A stretch of 64,000 bases of DNA from CAVQBP01 sp963723205 (GTDB taxonomy: Bacteria > Bacteroidota > Ignavibacteria > Ignavibacteriales > Ignavibacteriaceae): the NCBI GenBank assembly GCA_963723205.1, contig CAVRQC010000037.1, forward strand, positions 1-64,000, read 5' to 3'. The notes below the pieces were generated by a model. That model worked only from the letters and a program-made list of their open reading frames with translations, did not search any database and was not told the DNA's origin. The translations under genes were made by a program, and so were the position numbers. Shown piece after piece: positions 1 to 8,407 of the stretch (position 1 is the first letter of the stretch; each line of letters begins with the position of its first letter).

Positions 1-215
1 AAGTTGCAGCCCAAAACTAGAAACTTTTATTTACTACTTCTGCCAAAGATTAAAGCAAACTGTGCTTAACTTTCAGCTTACGATAAGCACAGTTTGCAGG
101 ATTATTAATTAATTTGACTACGTTGAACAAGATACTTTAAGCGGATCATCTACCTTAAACATCTCTAAAAAGCCGAATGCGTAAAATGCTGTCAACTTAA
201 ATTGCTTTGTTAGGC
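1..215 (-). other. attC-like recombination site, partial (site 1)
   Basis: Read on the minus strand, six bases after the stop of the beta-propeller gene comes GCCTAAC (fits the attC R'' box RYYYAAC). Eight bases later comes TTAAGTTGACAGC, which matches the L'' side of the integron 59-base-element consensus apart from transitions. The opposite arm GCTGCAACTT sits at the very edge of the window (bases 10 to 1); it pairs with GCTGTCAACTT in the first arm with a single bulged base, like the extrahelical base of real attC sites. The closing GTTRRRY box would lie just outside. The roughly 230-base span is longer than usual attC sites (about 57-141 bp), which lowers confidence. Confidence 0.45.
55..97. 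repeat. perfect 14-bp inverted repeat hairpin
   Basis: GCAAACTGTGCTTA is followed after a 15-base loop by its exact reverse complement TAAGCACAGTTTGC. It lies in the interior of the attC-like site, where variable terminal hairpins normally sit. It could instead be a plain terminator for the minus-strand gene, but no T-run follows on either strand. Confidence 0.6.
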
Positions 216-221
216 ATTCCC

Positions 222-2318
222 TTATTGAATTAAAACCATTTTTTTTGTTATAATACAATTATCCGATTTCATTTGGTAAAAATATATTCCACTCGAAATT
301 CCTGAAGCATCAAATTCAATTGTATATGCTCCTTTTTGTTTATACTCGTCCAATAATACTCTAATTTCTTGACCGAGTATATCAAAAACTTTAAGTGATA
401 CATTTCCTGAGTATGGAATTCGAAAACTAATTTTTGTGGATGGATTAAATGGATTTGGATAGTTCTGATTAAGAGTAAATCTGACTGGGAATTGATTACC
501 AGTTTTATTAACACCTACCAATAAATCTGGGATTGGTTGATAATATACTCCATTACCATAAGTTCCCGCGTAAAGACAATTTCCGCTAGTAACCAAAGCA
601 AAAATGTTTTTCAATCCACAAGGTCTCCAGTTTTTACCATTATCCACCGTAAGGTAAACACCTGTAGCTGTTCCAACTACTAAGATTGAATCATATTTTG
701 CAATCGAGTAAATAGCATTACCAGAAAAACCATAAGGCTGCCAACTATTTGCATTATCTTTTAAAATAAAAAAACCATTTTGAGTACCTGCCAAAAAGTC
801 TGAACCAATTGCTTCGATTGAATGGACATCTTTGTTTACTAATCCTTCACTTCTTTCTACCCAAAAATTTCCGCTATTGGTAGAAAGAAAAGTCCCGTTT
901 GAAGTGCCTGTTAAAATAGTTGAGTCGTTTACAAATATAGAATTAACACTATATGTTGTTAAACCGATTTTCTTGTCATTCCAATTTTGACCTTTATCCG
1001 TAGAAAGAAATACTCCACCATAATTGGTCCCGGCGAAAAGATATTTATTATTTACAGCTAAAGATTGAATTGAAATATCTGTTAGATCCGTATTTACTGG
1101 TGACCAATTTATGTCATTGTTCTCAGAGATAAAAACTCCCCCAGCAGTACCTGCAAAAAGATTAGTATCGATAACTGCCAATGAAGAAACAGAACAATTT
1201 TTTAGACCATAATTAACAGGTATACAAGAGGTATCACCTTTACTGATAAGATAAATACCTCCTGTTGTGCCAATAAAGATATTATTATCATTTATAGATA
1301 ATGAAGAGACATAGTTTACAGATAAATCATTATTCACACAGTACCAATCTCTTCCTTCATTTGATGTGCGAAAGATTCCTCTTGTCGTACCAACAAAAAG
1401 GAGTGAATCAATAGTTGTAAGCGTTTGAGTATTATAAATATCATGACTAACTGAAAACCATGTGATTCCGTTATTTGTTGAACAATAAACACCTTCGTGT
1501 TCTACTCCAACAAAAAGGTTAGTATCTTTTATTGTAATTGAATTTGCAAAATAACCTCCAAAATAATCGCCAATAATAAACTCTAAATCAGTCCCCCTAT
1601 TTGTTGAGCGATAAATTCCTGAACTAGACGCTATATAAAAAGTTGTACTATCTTTAACTGTAATATCATAAATACTATGTATTGACCATCCTGAGTTAAT
1701 TGATATCCAATTCGCACCATTATTTGTTGACCGAAATATACCATCTCTATATGTTCCAGCATATAGAACTATTCCGTCATTTTCACTTTTTTGGATAGAA
1801 AGGACACATACTGAAATCGTTTCAAGACCTTTATTTGCTGGTACCCAACTAGCACCACTATCGGTGGAACAATATACCCCGTTCAGATTTATTCCTGCGA
1901 ACAGATTTAATCCTCCAGTTTCATTGGGTACAGCAACAATGGTATATACAACTGGATTAGGTAATCCACTATTTTTTGCAAACCAGTTTTTGCCATGATC
2001 AGTTGTACTTTTAACACCATCTGAGACACTACTTATGTAGATAGATGTGTCTCCATTTGCATTATTAAATAAAACAACAGAGTTGACATTAAAATTTTTC
2101 GGTCCAATTCCATACCAATTATCTCCGTTATTTTTCGATATATAAATACCATCGTTTGTACCCACATATAGTATGCTGTTGTAAGGAACAATTGTATTAA
2201 TTGCATCTCCATGTGGTCCTTCAATATGTTTCCACTGTGCATTTAATATATATGTAGTTAACATAATAATACATGTAACATATTGAACCCGCATTAAATT
2301 TAATTTGTATGTTTTCAT
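222..2318 (-). CDS. secreted beta-propeller (YCF48/BNR-like) protein with type IX sorting domain
   Basis: The 698-residue product has a signal peptide at residues 1-28 (hydrophobic stretch ending in LNAQ). About fourteen repeats of the form LFAGT..GVF.STN.G.NW follow, typical of sortilin/YCF48-like propellers. The C-terminus (about 610-698) has the T9SS type A sorting signature NYPNPFNPSTKISF and ends SGIYFYQMK...KKMVLIQ. Export across the outer membrane by type IX secretion is therefore expected; the ligand is unknown. The ATG lies 26 bases after a GTTAGGC box and the stop lies 6 bases before a GCCTAAC box. This is the tight packing seen in integron gene cassettes and is unlike the surrounding phage genes. 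Confidence 0.85.
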   Translation of the reverse strand: MKTYKLNLMRVQYVTCIIMLTTYILNAQWKHIEGPHGDAINTIVPYNSILYVGTNDGIYISKNNGDNWYGIGPKNFNVNSVVLFNNANGDTSIYISSVSDGVKSTTDHGKNWFAKNSGLPNPVVYTIVAVPNETGGLNLFAGINLNGVYCSTDSGASWVPANKGLETISVCVLSIQKSENDGIVLYAGTYRDGIFRSTNNGANWISINSGWSIHSIYDITVKDSTTFYIASSSGIYRSTNRGTDLEFIIGDYFGGYFANSITIKDTNLFVGVEHEGVYCSTNNGITWFSVSHDIYNTQTLTTIDSLLFVGTTRGIFRTSNEGRDWYCVNNDLSVNYVSSLSINDNNIFIGTTGGIYLISKGDTSCIPVNYGLKNCSVSSLAVIDTNLFAGTAGGVFISENNDINWSPVNTDLTDISIQSLAVNNKYLFAGTNYGGVFLSTDKGQNWNDKKIGLTTYSVNSIFVNDSTILTGTSNGTFLSTNSGNFWVERSEGLVNKDVHSIEAIGSDFLAGTQNGFFILKDNANSWQPYGFSGNAIYSIAKYDSILVVGTATGVYLTVDNGKNWRPCGLKNIFALVTSGNCLYAGTYGNGVYYQPIPDLLVGVNKTGNQFPVRFTLNQNYPNPFNPSTKISFRIPYSGNVSLKVFDILGQEIRVLLDEYKQKGAYTIEFDASGISSGIYFYQMKSDNCIITKKMVLIQ

Positions 2319-2344
2319 TTGTATTTATAACCTCAGATTATTAT

Positions 2345-2566
2345 GCCTAACTTATTATTAAGTCTACTCTTGTATTTAATACTCATGTCTATATTTAGAC
2401 ATTTTATGGATACATGTAGCCATTTTTTGAAAAATGTCTATATATAGCCATTACTTTATGTCTACATATAGACATTCCAATTTTAATTAATTTTTTGAGC
2501 TAATCGGCTTTTAACTCCCCAAACTATTTTAGGTTGTATTCAACTTAATTTTATTTTTTGTTAAAC
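2345..2566 (-). other. attC-like recombination site (site 2)
   Basis: On the minus strand the site opens with GTTTAAC (R''-like) and TTAAGTTGA (the same L'' core as site 1). It closes with GACTTAAT and GTTAGGC (R', GTTRRRY). The outer 7-bp boxes pair with two wobble positions and TTAAGT pairs with ACTTAA, with a looser middle. The spacer between R'' and L'' is 11 bases, longer than in site 1 (8). Same orientation as site 1, about 222 bases long, enclosing an array of four palindromes. R'' begins 27 bases after the stop of the phage minor head gene. Confidence 0.4.
2385..2475. promoter_or_regulatory. array of four 18-bp palindromes
   Basis: Four copies of an 18-bp palindrome begin at 2385, 2406, 2434 and 2458. 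The clearest are ATGTCTATATTTAGACAT and ATGTCTACATATAGACAT. The others are ATGGATACATGTAGCCAT and ATGTCTATATATAGCCAT, where changes in one arm are sometimes matched in the other. They lie about 65-160 bases upstream of the beta-propeller ATG. They could be binding sites for a dimeric regulator, or tandem hairpins forming the terminal structure of the attC-like site. No regulator for them is identified in the window. Confidence 0.6.
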
Positions 2567-2592
2567 GCAAGGAAAATTTCAAAGCCTGTAAG

Positions 2593-3537
2593 TTACTTCC
2601 TAATCCTGCCTGACATCCATTCATTAACAGTCTTATAAGCTATTAATTCCTTAGTCACGTTATTTTTTCTGATGCTCGGCTCAAATCCTTTGACTTGCGC
2701 TATTGTAGTACAACGGCATCCAATATCTTCCTCTGCAATTCCTGAGTTGCCTGGCGCTGTCGTCTCTCCGCCGCTTGGGAAATGAAACAAGCCGTTTTTG
2801 TCAGCAATGTCACCATCCATTTTAACATGGTCGTCTCGGGTTTTTTTGTCAATCGTAGCAACCCAAACCTTTTCGATTTCAAAACCTAACTTCTTCGCTG
2901 ACTTGCTGGCTCTGTCAAAAGCATCATGCTTGCCTAACTCACTAACTCTGTGCGTTTCGGTCTGAACGATTCCCAAGCTTTTACGTGCTGCTATGTCGCT
3001 ACGCTTCCTTAAGTTCCTCGCAATCTTCGAATATCCGTGACCTCTTAACAATCCCTGAGAGATAACAGTGTCCGTTGTTCTGATTAACTCCTGAATGTGC
3101 CTTTTCTGCCTGCCGTTCCAGTTAACTTTTAAGAGGGGATTAAGTAAGGCTGCCTTGACTGCGGTCTCCAGCAATATTCCAAAACCAAGCCGGACTAATG
3201 TTGAGGTTTCAAGTGCATAACCGGAACGGTAAAACCAATATTGGTACTGGTCTTTTAGAGCACTAGCCGTGGTTTTTGTAACTGTGCCGTTTAATTTATT
3301 CAGCCTTTCGGCAATACGTTTCTCAATGTTTGTCAGCCTGTTAAACTTAGCCATATCGGAATACTTAACTTCTTCGCCGTACTTCTCGAACATGTCTGCA
3401 ATTTCTTTCTGAACTGCTGCCAGTGCTGCATTATAAGCATTAACAATTTCACGGCTGTAGCGGTTAAGAAGGGTCTTTGAACCCTTCTCACCAAGTCTAA
3501 GTATCTCGCTTATTTTTTTATTCGTCAGCGCACTCAT
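2593..3537 (-). CDS. phage minor head / head morphogenesis protein (SPP1 gp7-like)
   Basis: A 314-residue protein with a helical N-terminal half and a C-terminal MuF/gp7-type domain at about 215-280. The family pattern is visible: VWVATIDKKTRDDH, then MDGDI, FHFPSGGE, and EDIGCRCT. Members bind the portal and ride in the capsid, helping procapsid assembly or DNA ejection. Its ATG overlaps the portal stop by one base, so the two are translationally coupled. It is the last recognisable structural gene on the left; capsid and tail genes should follow but do not in this window. Confidence 0.88.
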   Translation of the reverse strand: MSALTNKKISEILRLGEKGSKTLLNRYSREIVNAYNAALAAVQKEIADMFEKYGEEVKYSDMAKFNRLTNIEKRIAERLNKLNGTVTKTTASALKDQYQYWFYRSGYALETSTLVRLGFGILLETAVKAALLNPLLKVNWNGRQKRHIQELIRTTDTVISQGLLRGHGYSKIARNLRKRSDIAARKSLGIVQTETHRVSELGKHDAFDRASKSAKKLGFEIEKVWVATIDKKTRDDHVKMDGDIADKNGLFHFPSGGETTAPGNSGIAEEDIGCRCTTIAQVKGFEPSIRKNNVTKELIAYKTVNEWMSGRIRK

Positions 3538-4928
3538 TACTTATTACTTTCGTCTAAGTTAACATCATCGACCGGCATATCGCTTATTTCATCGTCCATA
3601 GCGTCTTTTTCTGCCTGCGCATCATCGATAAAAGATAATTGTTTCAGCCTGGTTAACTCAGACACGTTACCTTTTAATTTTCCTGTAGTATCCGCTTCGT
3701 ATTCCAGGTCAATTGGTAAGTTTCTCTTGAAAGTAAAACCCATATCCTCGTAATCGAACTTAATATTAAGCTTGCTCCATACCGACTGAATTACCTTAAA
3801 CATTTCACGTAAGCCTTTGATAAACTTCCGCTCTTTGTTAATAGTATCATTCTCTAATGGAATAAGCTTATAACGTCTGGAAGCTCCCGACTGAGAATTT
3901 CCTGCAAATTTATCGTCTGTCATGTCAATTGCTTTTGAGAACCGGAAAATATCTTCGTTTAGCCTGTCTTCATGATTCTCAATAAATTGAGTGACACCAT
4001 TAAAGTCTTTTGTAATAAACTCGCCTTTTGTGCCGTCCGGGAAGGCTATACAGCCTGTCTGTCTGAATTTTTTTATATCTTCTTCGGTCGGTTCAGCTCC
4101 CCAAATCCCAAGATAGGCGATTCTAAATTCTTCAACTTCGTTCTGTACGTCAGAGCGGGCAAAATCATAAGCGTCGATAAGTTCCTCGACCTTCTCAAAG
4201 TCACCTTTCTCAGAGTTGTTATTCACGAACTTAATTACAGGTACGTAATCAAAACCGTGCGCAGCAATCCCTTTTTCGTTAGGGTCAAGTATAAACTCGT
4301 TGGTCGCAGTTTGGATATAATAAGAGACGTTTGTTTTATCATACCACTCGACTTTCATACGAGTTACTGTTTTGCCGTTCTCAGTAATATCTATGTTATA
4401 ATAAATCATAGCGTACTGCATTTCTTCCGTAGTGCCGTCATAAATAAAGGCAACTTCATACGGCTTCACATTCATCACCTTTAACTCACCATCGATATTA
4501 AAATAAAGCAACCTGCCGCTCATCCCGCATACCGAAGCATACTCACCTGTGGTTGAGTCCAGGTCTTCAATATTGTTCACGGTCTTGAATGATTTTAATT
4601 CACTTTCGAGTGCGTTATAATCTGCCTGAGTATACTTTTCAAGGTAAGCATTAATATCAATTGTGTAGCCTATTGGATGTCCTAAGAAATAACCGTTTTT
4701 TGTATCCACGATTAAACCAGGATAATCGTGAGCTAACTTCCTGTTAACTTTAGTTGTGTCGTCAAACGTTCTTTCTTGAACGGGTACTTTAGACTGCTCG
4801 TAACGCTGATATAAAGCTTTCATTTCATTGTCACGGTTCTCATTCATTTGCAGCTGGTCTTTAATAATACCGCTCATAACTTCGCTTCCACCCTGCTCAA
4901 TTAGTGCAACTATTTCCTGTGTTGTCAT
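3537..4928 (-). CDS. phage portal protein (SPP1 gp6-like)
   Basis: A 463-residue protein with the SPP1 Gp6-like portal pattern: an N-terminal RYEQSKVPV region, VDTKNGYFLGHPI, the NSEKGDFEKVEELIDAYDFARSD segment, and SGASRRYKLIPLEN near residue 345 before the helical stem. The portal forms the dodecameric ring at the capsid vertex through which terminase pumps DNA. The acidic C-terminus (MPVDDVNLDESN) is typical. It overlaps the small upstream gene by four bases and the minor head gene by one, so the block is one operon. Confidence 0.9.
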   Translation of the reverse strand: MTTQEIVALIEQGGSEVMSGIIKDQLQMNENRDNEMKALYQRYEQSKVPVQERTFDDTTKVNRKLAHDYPGLIVDTKNGYFLGHPIGYTIDINAYLEKYTQADYNALESELKSFKTVNNIEDLDSTTGEYASVCGMSGRLLYFNIDGELKVMNVKPYEVAFIYDGTTEEMQYAMIYYNIDITENGKTVTRMKVEWYDKTNVSYYIQTATNEFILDPNEKGIAAHGFDYVPVIKFVNNNSEKGDFEKVEELIDAYDFARSDVQNEVEEFRIAYLGIWGAEPTEEDIKKFRQTGCIAFPDGTKGEFITKDFNGVTQFIENHEDRLNEDIFRFSKAIDMTDDKFAGNSQSGASRRYKLIPLENDTINKERKFIKGLREMFKVIQSVWSKLNIKFDYEDMGFTFKRNLPIDLEYEADTTGKLKGNVSELTRLKQLSFIDDAQAEKDAMDDEISDMPVDDVNLDESNK

Positions 4929-5122
4929 ACCATAACTCCGTTTAATTTACTTAATAAAAGTCTCAGCGCAGCCCTGTGTTTTCTCAAGCTCCGGTCATGC
5001 TGCTTTAATAAAAATCGGTTGTAATCCGCGGTCTCCACTTTCAATCGCTGCATTACTTCGAACCTGTCTTCCTCAAGCTCGTTCATCATATATTGCACAT
5101 CGTTTTTTAACTGCTCGTTCAT
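4925..5122 (-). CDS. small phage protein of unknown function
   Basis: The product is 65 residues, charged and probably all helical (MNEQLKNDVQYMMNELEEDRFEVMQRLKVE...). It sits between terminase large subunit and portal and shares a four-base ATGA-type overlap with the portal start. An AAGGAG-like ribosome site precedes the ATG. Small helical proteins at this place in SPP1-type modules are common, but I do not recognise a family. Function unknown. Confidence 0.65.
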   Translation of the reverse strand: MNEQLKNDVQYMMNELEEDRFEVMQRLKVETADYNRFLLKQHDRSLRKHRAALRLLLSKLNGVMV

Positions 5123-5135
5123 TCGTTACTCCTTT

Positions 5136-6626
5136 TTATGGTTTCGGTACTGCTTTCAGTTCTTTTTTCTCATAAACTAATTCGGCTAACATGGTAACTG
5201 CGTCCGGCGCATCGTCATGCTCGTTTTTTCCAAGCCTTGCATAACTCCAAAGCCAGTTCATAAATTTGTCGTAATCACTACCGGCCTTGTAATCCTTCCT
5301 GAAATACATGTATTTTTTTACAATGCCGGACTTCATTAAAATTCTGGTCTCTTTGTTGGTCGAGTTGGCCTGCCATGAGACAGAACAACGGCTCTTGCCA
5401 GTGATTAACCTTTTAACGTTTTTTGCGAATGACTTCCCTCCGAAGTTAGACTCGACCTGCATTTTACTCATGTGAGTATCAATGATAAGATTGGCTACGG
5501 CTGGCTCTGTTATTTCTATCGGGTCTTGGGTAAACACTACGTTTGTGATATAACAATATTCACCTATAACTTTAGCTGATAAGGCTGCCAGAAAATCAGT
5601 TCCTTCGTCTGCTGTATCCGTTACACCAACGGTTGCTGCGCAAATAACATGTCCGAACTTGTCACGTCTCAGCTCCTTCATTTCGAAATAATTTAATTCG
5701 TCTGGATTGAATAAAAGAGCTTTTGATTCTATCGGCTTCTGCATGTATTCTGCCTGCCAGATAAAATCATCTGTTATAGATTTCAATTCGAGATATTCTT
5801 CGGTCGATTTTATTTCATCACAGAACGACTTGCCTTCTTCAGTTAATGCCGGTACGACTATTTTAACCCAATGATTAGTATAAGAGTGAGGGTCTTTAAT
5901 AAATTCGCTGAACTCTACAGACGGCTGTTCTTTTTCCAACATTCCAATCGGATCTTTTTTGCTCCACCTTGTAGCAATATGAATTTCCGGACAGCCCTTT
6001 TCCATCCTCGACTTATGCGTTGATGTATACCACTGCCAGACTGTTTCCAGCACAACCGGAGACAAAGCCTCTTTGATGTTTTTAATCGGGTCGTCAAGTA
6101 TCGCAACACGGTTACAGCCTTTACCCGTTATACTTCCTCCGACACCGGCGCAAAAGTAAGTTGACTGTTTTGCCTGAACCACAGCCCAATCGCTCACATC
6201 ATTGTGGTCTCTCTGAAGCTCGACACCAGGAAAGACTTTTATATATTTCGGGTGTTCAATAAAATTTCTGATATCTCTTGAGAATTTCTTTGCAAGACTA
6301 TCACCGTATGAATTTCTCATTATCGTGTCCTGCGGATATTTTCCGATTAACCAGGAAACGAACAAAGAAACTATATAGGACTTTCCGGCTCTCGGCGGGA
6401 GTGATAACATAAGCTTTATGATGATACCACGCTCGACAAGCTGTAAAGCCAAAGCAATTATTTCAAGATGAGGCTTTGCATCGGAAAAAAACTCCTCGTC
6501 CAGATACTGACAGTACGAGTAAAAGTCTTCTCTGGCCGCTTCAATCTGCTTTTGTACCAGAAGTGCATCGTAATACTCAACGTCGTCGTCTGACAGCTGG
6601 TAAACAGCTTGTAAAGCTTTGCTCAT
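5136..6626 (-). CDS. terL: terminase large subunit
   Basis: A 496-residue DNA-packaging motor. The N-terminal ATPase has Walker A LPPRAGKSY (about residue 75) and Walker B VAILDDP (about 177), followed by the ATRWSKKDP coupling motif. The C-terminal RNase H-fold nuclease is indicated by VGVTDTADEGTDF and the late DDAPDAVTMLAEL segment, which supply metal-binding aspartates. It cuts concatemeric phage DNA and pumps it through the portal. It overlaps terS by four bases. Length is normal and all catalytic motifs are present, so the packaging motor looks intact. Confidence 0.94.
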   Translation of the reverse strand: MSKALQAVYQLSDDDVEYYDALLVQKQIEAAREDFYSYCQYLDEEFFSDAKPHLEIIALALQLVERGIIIKLMLSLPPRAGKSYIVSLFVSWLIGKYPQDTIMRNSYGDSLAKKFSRDIRNFIEHPKYIKVFPGVELQRDHNDVSDWAVVQAKQSTYFCAGVGGSITGKGCNRVAILDDPIKNIKEALSPVVLETVWQWYTSTHKSRMEKGCPEIHIATRWSKKDPIGMLEKEQPSVEFSEFIKDPHSYTNHWVKIVVPALTEEGKSFCDEIKSTEEYLELKSITDDFIWQAEYMQKPIESKALLFNPDELNYFEMKELRRDKFGHVICAATVGVTDTADEGTDFLAALSAKVIGEYCYITNVVFTQDPIEITEPAVANLIIDTHMSKMQVESNFGGKSFAKNVKRLITGKSRCSVSWQANSTNKETRILMKSGIVKKYMYFRKDYKAGSDYDKFMNWLWSYARLGKNEHDDAPDAVTMLAELVYEKKELKAVPKP

Positions 6627-7195
6627 TTATTCGTATGCTCAGAAATAATTACAGCGTCCTCTGCGTTCATCTTGTCTTGAATCTTATTAATTTGCGCAAG
6701 CCGCTTATTGGCTTTCTGCATTTTCTCCTTAAGCTCGATTAACTTCCGCTCCCTTTCTTCCGGTGTCATGTCGTTAACACGCTGCTCAATCGTCCCCTTA
6801 ATATCAATTTGTTTTCGGTTGCTCCATTCTTTGGGTTTCCTGTTATAAAGCCAGGTCTGAATCGCTCTAATATCACCGGCAACATGTTTTTTAATAAGTT
6901 TTGTGGATTTCACTTCCGGCGGAGAACCGTCCGGTGAAGGCGGGTAGTATTCAACTACTCTGTCTGTAGACTCAAAACCAAGACACAACCTTAATAATTC
7001 GTTTTCCACTTCAATGTCAACCGGTCTCTTACCTCTTTTAACAGCTTCGCTAAACTCCTCATGTTCTTTCATGTAACGGTAAAACGTATCGTGACTGATT
7101 CCAAGATTATGAGCAATCTGCTCGTCGGTTAGTCCCTGCCTTGCGTACCCTTCAGCCAAAAGAGGAAAATCCTCGTTATACTTCGTTTTCGCCAT
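6623..7195 (-). CDS. terS: terminase small subunit
   Basis: A 190-residue protein. The N-terminal helix-turn-helix (LTDEQIAHNLGISHDTFYRYMKEHEEFSEAV, about 22-52) is the DNA-recognition domain of small terminases. The IQTWLYNRKPKEWSNRKQ segment near residue 120 is a strong family signature, followed by a coiled coil (MTPEERERKLIELKEKMQKA). It recognises the packaging site and regulates TerL. It overlaps terL by four bases and the upstream small gene by 20. Confidence 0.9.
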   Translation of the reverse strand: MAKTKYNEDFPLLAEGYARQGLTDEQIAHNLGISHDTFYRYMKEHEEFSEAVKRGKRPVDIEVENELLRLCLGFESTDRVVEYYPPSPDGSPPEVKSTKLIKKHVAGDIRAIQTWLYNRKPKEWSNRKQIDIKGTIEQRVNDMTPEERERKLIELKEKMQKANKRLAQINKIQDKMNAEDAVIISEHTNK

Positions 7196-7391
7196 TACCC
7201 GATGGTTCGATTTTTTCCAGTATCTCGTACATTTCTAAAATCGGATGCTTACAGCCTGTTAACACCCGGAAAGAAGCAACCGCCGTAATACTGCTCTCCG
7301 ATAAAACGATTTCCTCCCGGTCAAATGTTTTTATATAAAAAGCTCTCGATTTCATTTCCTCCGGTTTCAATTCATTACCCTTCCATTCCAA
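7176..7391 (-). CDS. small phage protein of unknown function
   Basis: 71 residues from the first ATG, no recognised family. An internal ATG at codon 13 (position 7355) is preceded by GGAGGAA, a far better ribosome sequence although only two bases from the ATG, so the real product may be 59 residues (MKSRAFYIKTFDREEIVLSE...). It overlaps both neighbours, as expected inside a compact late operon. The sequence (TAVASFRVLTGCKHP) shows no membrane segment. Confidence 0.55.
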   Translation of the reverse strand: MEWKGNELKPEEMKSRAFYIKTFDREEIVLSESSITAVASFRVLTGCKHPILEMYEILEKIEPSGNGENEV

Positions 7392-7540
7392 ACATCTACT
7401 TTAATATTGCCGAGCGAGACAGCTTTTTTCCTCATTTTCTCAGCCCTCCGCAATTCCTCGATGCTCTGACTTTGCAGCTTATACAAAGTGTCAAAGAATA
7501 TATAACAGCCTACCAACAACGCATATCTAAATTTTTTCAT
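7367..7540 (-). CDS. short phage protein with N-terminal hydrophobic segment
   Basis: A 57-codon reading frame starting MKKFRYALLVGCYIFFDTLY. The first 20 residues could form one membrane helix or signal anchor, followed by a charged helix (SIEELRRAEKMRKKA). Its ATG overlaps the ParB-like gene's TGA by four bases, which supports real translation. The stop lies inside the next gene's start region. Function unknown; the anchor-plus-helix build would fit a spanin- or holin-accessory type protein, but that is only a guess. Confidence 0.5.
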   Translation of the reverse strand: MKKFRYALLVGCYIFFDTLYKLQSQSIEELRRAEKMRKKAVSLGNIKVDVWNGRVMN

Positions 7541-8406
7541 TGAAGACCCTCTATGGGTGTGTTCAAAGCTTCTGCCAATGCAAACTCGAAAAACTTTGAT
7601 TCGTTATTTATGCCGTGATACTTTTTAAGCCGTTCCTTCCATTCTGTCCAGGCTTCGTAAGTCTCATTAGTCACTCTGAACGATACACGTCTGTTAAACT
7701 CCGTTTCATCTATCGGCTTGCCGTAATACTCGTTAACCACTTCGCACATTTTCTGAACGATACCGGATACATTTCTAACATCTTCTTCCTTAGCAATTTT
7801 TTGAGCGGATTTCTTAAAATCTTCAAAGTGTTTAAGCTCGGAAACGTAAGTTCCCATGTTGTCCTCAAGAGTCTTTAACACATTGTCAAAGGTTTTCTTT
7901 TGAGCGGGGAAGAATAAAAGGTAAATCACCTGATAATCCAGATTCACCTGTGCCTCGTCAAGCATCACGTTAGCATCAAACTGTAAATCCTCGTTTGTAA
8001 TGCCGGACTCCAGCTTCGCTTCCAAATCATCGATTGAATCATACAGCTCTTTTAATAGCTGCGCATCGTCCTTGCCTGACAAAGCATTATGCGCAAGCTG
8101 CTTAGCAACGATTTCATTTCGTGATAGACTTTCTTCGATAACCATGACGTGAAATTCCAGGACATTGGCAACCCGGCAGGCTCTAATCCTGTGGTGTCCT
8201 GAAATAATCTGCAAAGCTTCATGGCTTCCGTCCGTAAATGAGCACAAAGGCAGGCTTTCAAGGCGCTTGTCTTTTTTAATATTCTGTGTCAACCTGTCAA
8301 ACTTCTTCGTTGACATAACACGTGCGTTTTTGTCCTGCTCCCTTACTTCGTCAATATGAACTTTGTAAATAGCGATTCCCTGACCAAGCTCTAAAACTTT
8401 TTCCAT
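7537..8406 (-). CDS. ParB-like nuclease-domain protein
   Basis: A 289-residue protein with an N-terminal ParB/sulfiredoxin-like domain (about 10-110): the partial motif ISGHHRIRAC, preceded by RLTQNIKKDKRLESLPLC. A long helical C-terminal part ends in a possible ribbon-helix-helix-like region (RRVSFRVTNETYEAWTEWKERLKKY). Phage ParB-domain proteins beside methyltransferases and terminase are common, perhaps acting as nucleases, CTPases or DNA-modification partners. It starts two bases after the methyltransferase stop. Role here uncertain. Confidence 0.72.
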   Translation of the reverse strand: MEKVLELGQGIAIYKVHIDEVREQDKNARVMSTKKFDRLTQNIKKDKRLESLPLCSFTDGSHEALQIISGHHRIRACRVANVLEFHVMVIEESLSRNEIVAKQLAHNALSGKDDAQLLKELYDSIDDLEAKLESGITNEDLQFDANVMLDEAQVNLDYQVIYLLFFPAQKKTFDNVLKTLEDNMGTYVSELKHFEDFKKSAQKIAKEEDVRNVSGIVQKMCEVVNEYYGKPIDETEFNRRVSFRVTNETYEAWTEWKERLKKYHGINNESKFFEFALAEALNTPIEGLQ

Positions 8407-8407
8407 A

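Noticed and set aside
2480..2600. Second copy of the tRNA-Phe 3' end as left attachment site
   Set aside because: No match to the tRNA 3' half was found by eye in this stretch or elsewhere in the left 2.6 kb.
3972..4484. Plus-strand open frame of 170 codons within the portal gene
   Set aside because: It is antisense to a clear portal protein and has no recognisable features; shadow of the real gene.
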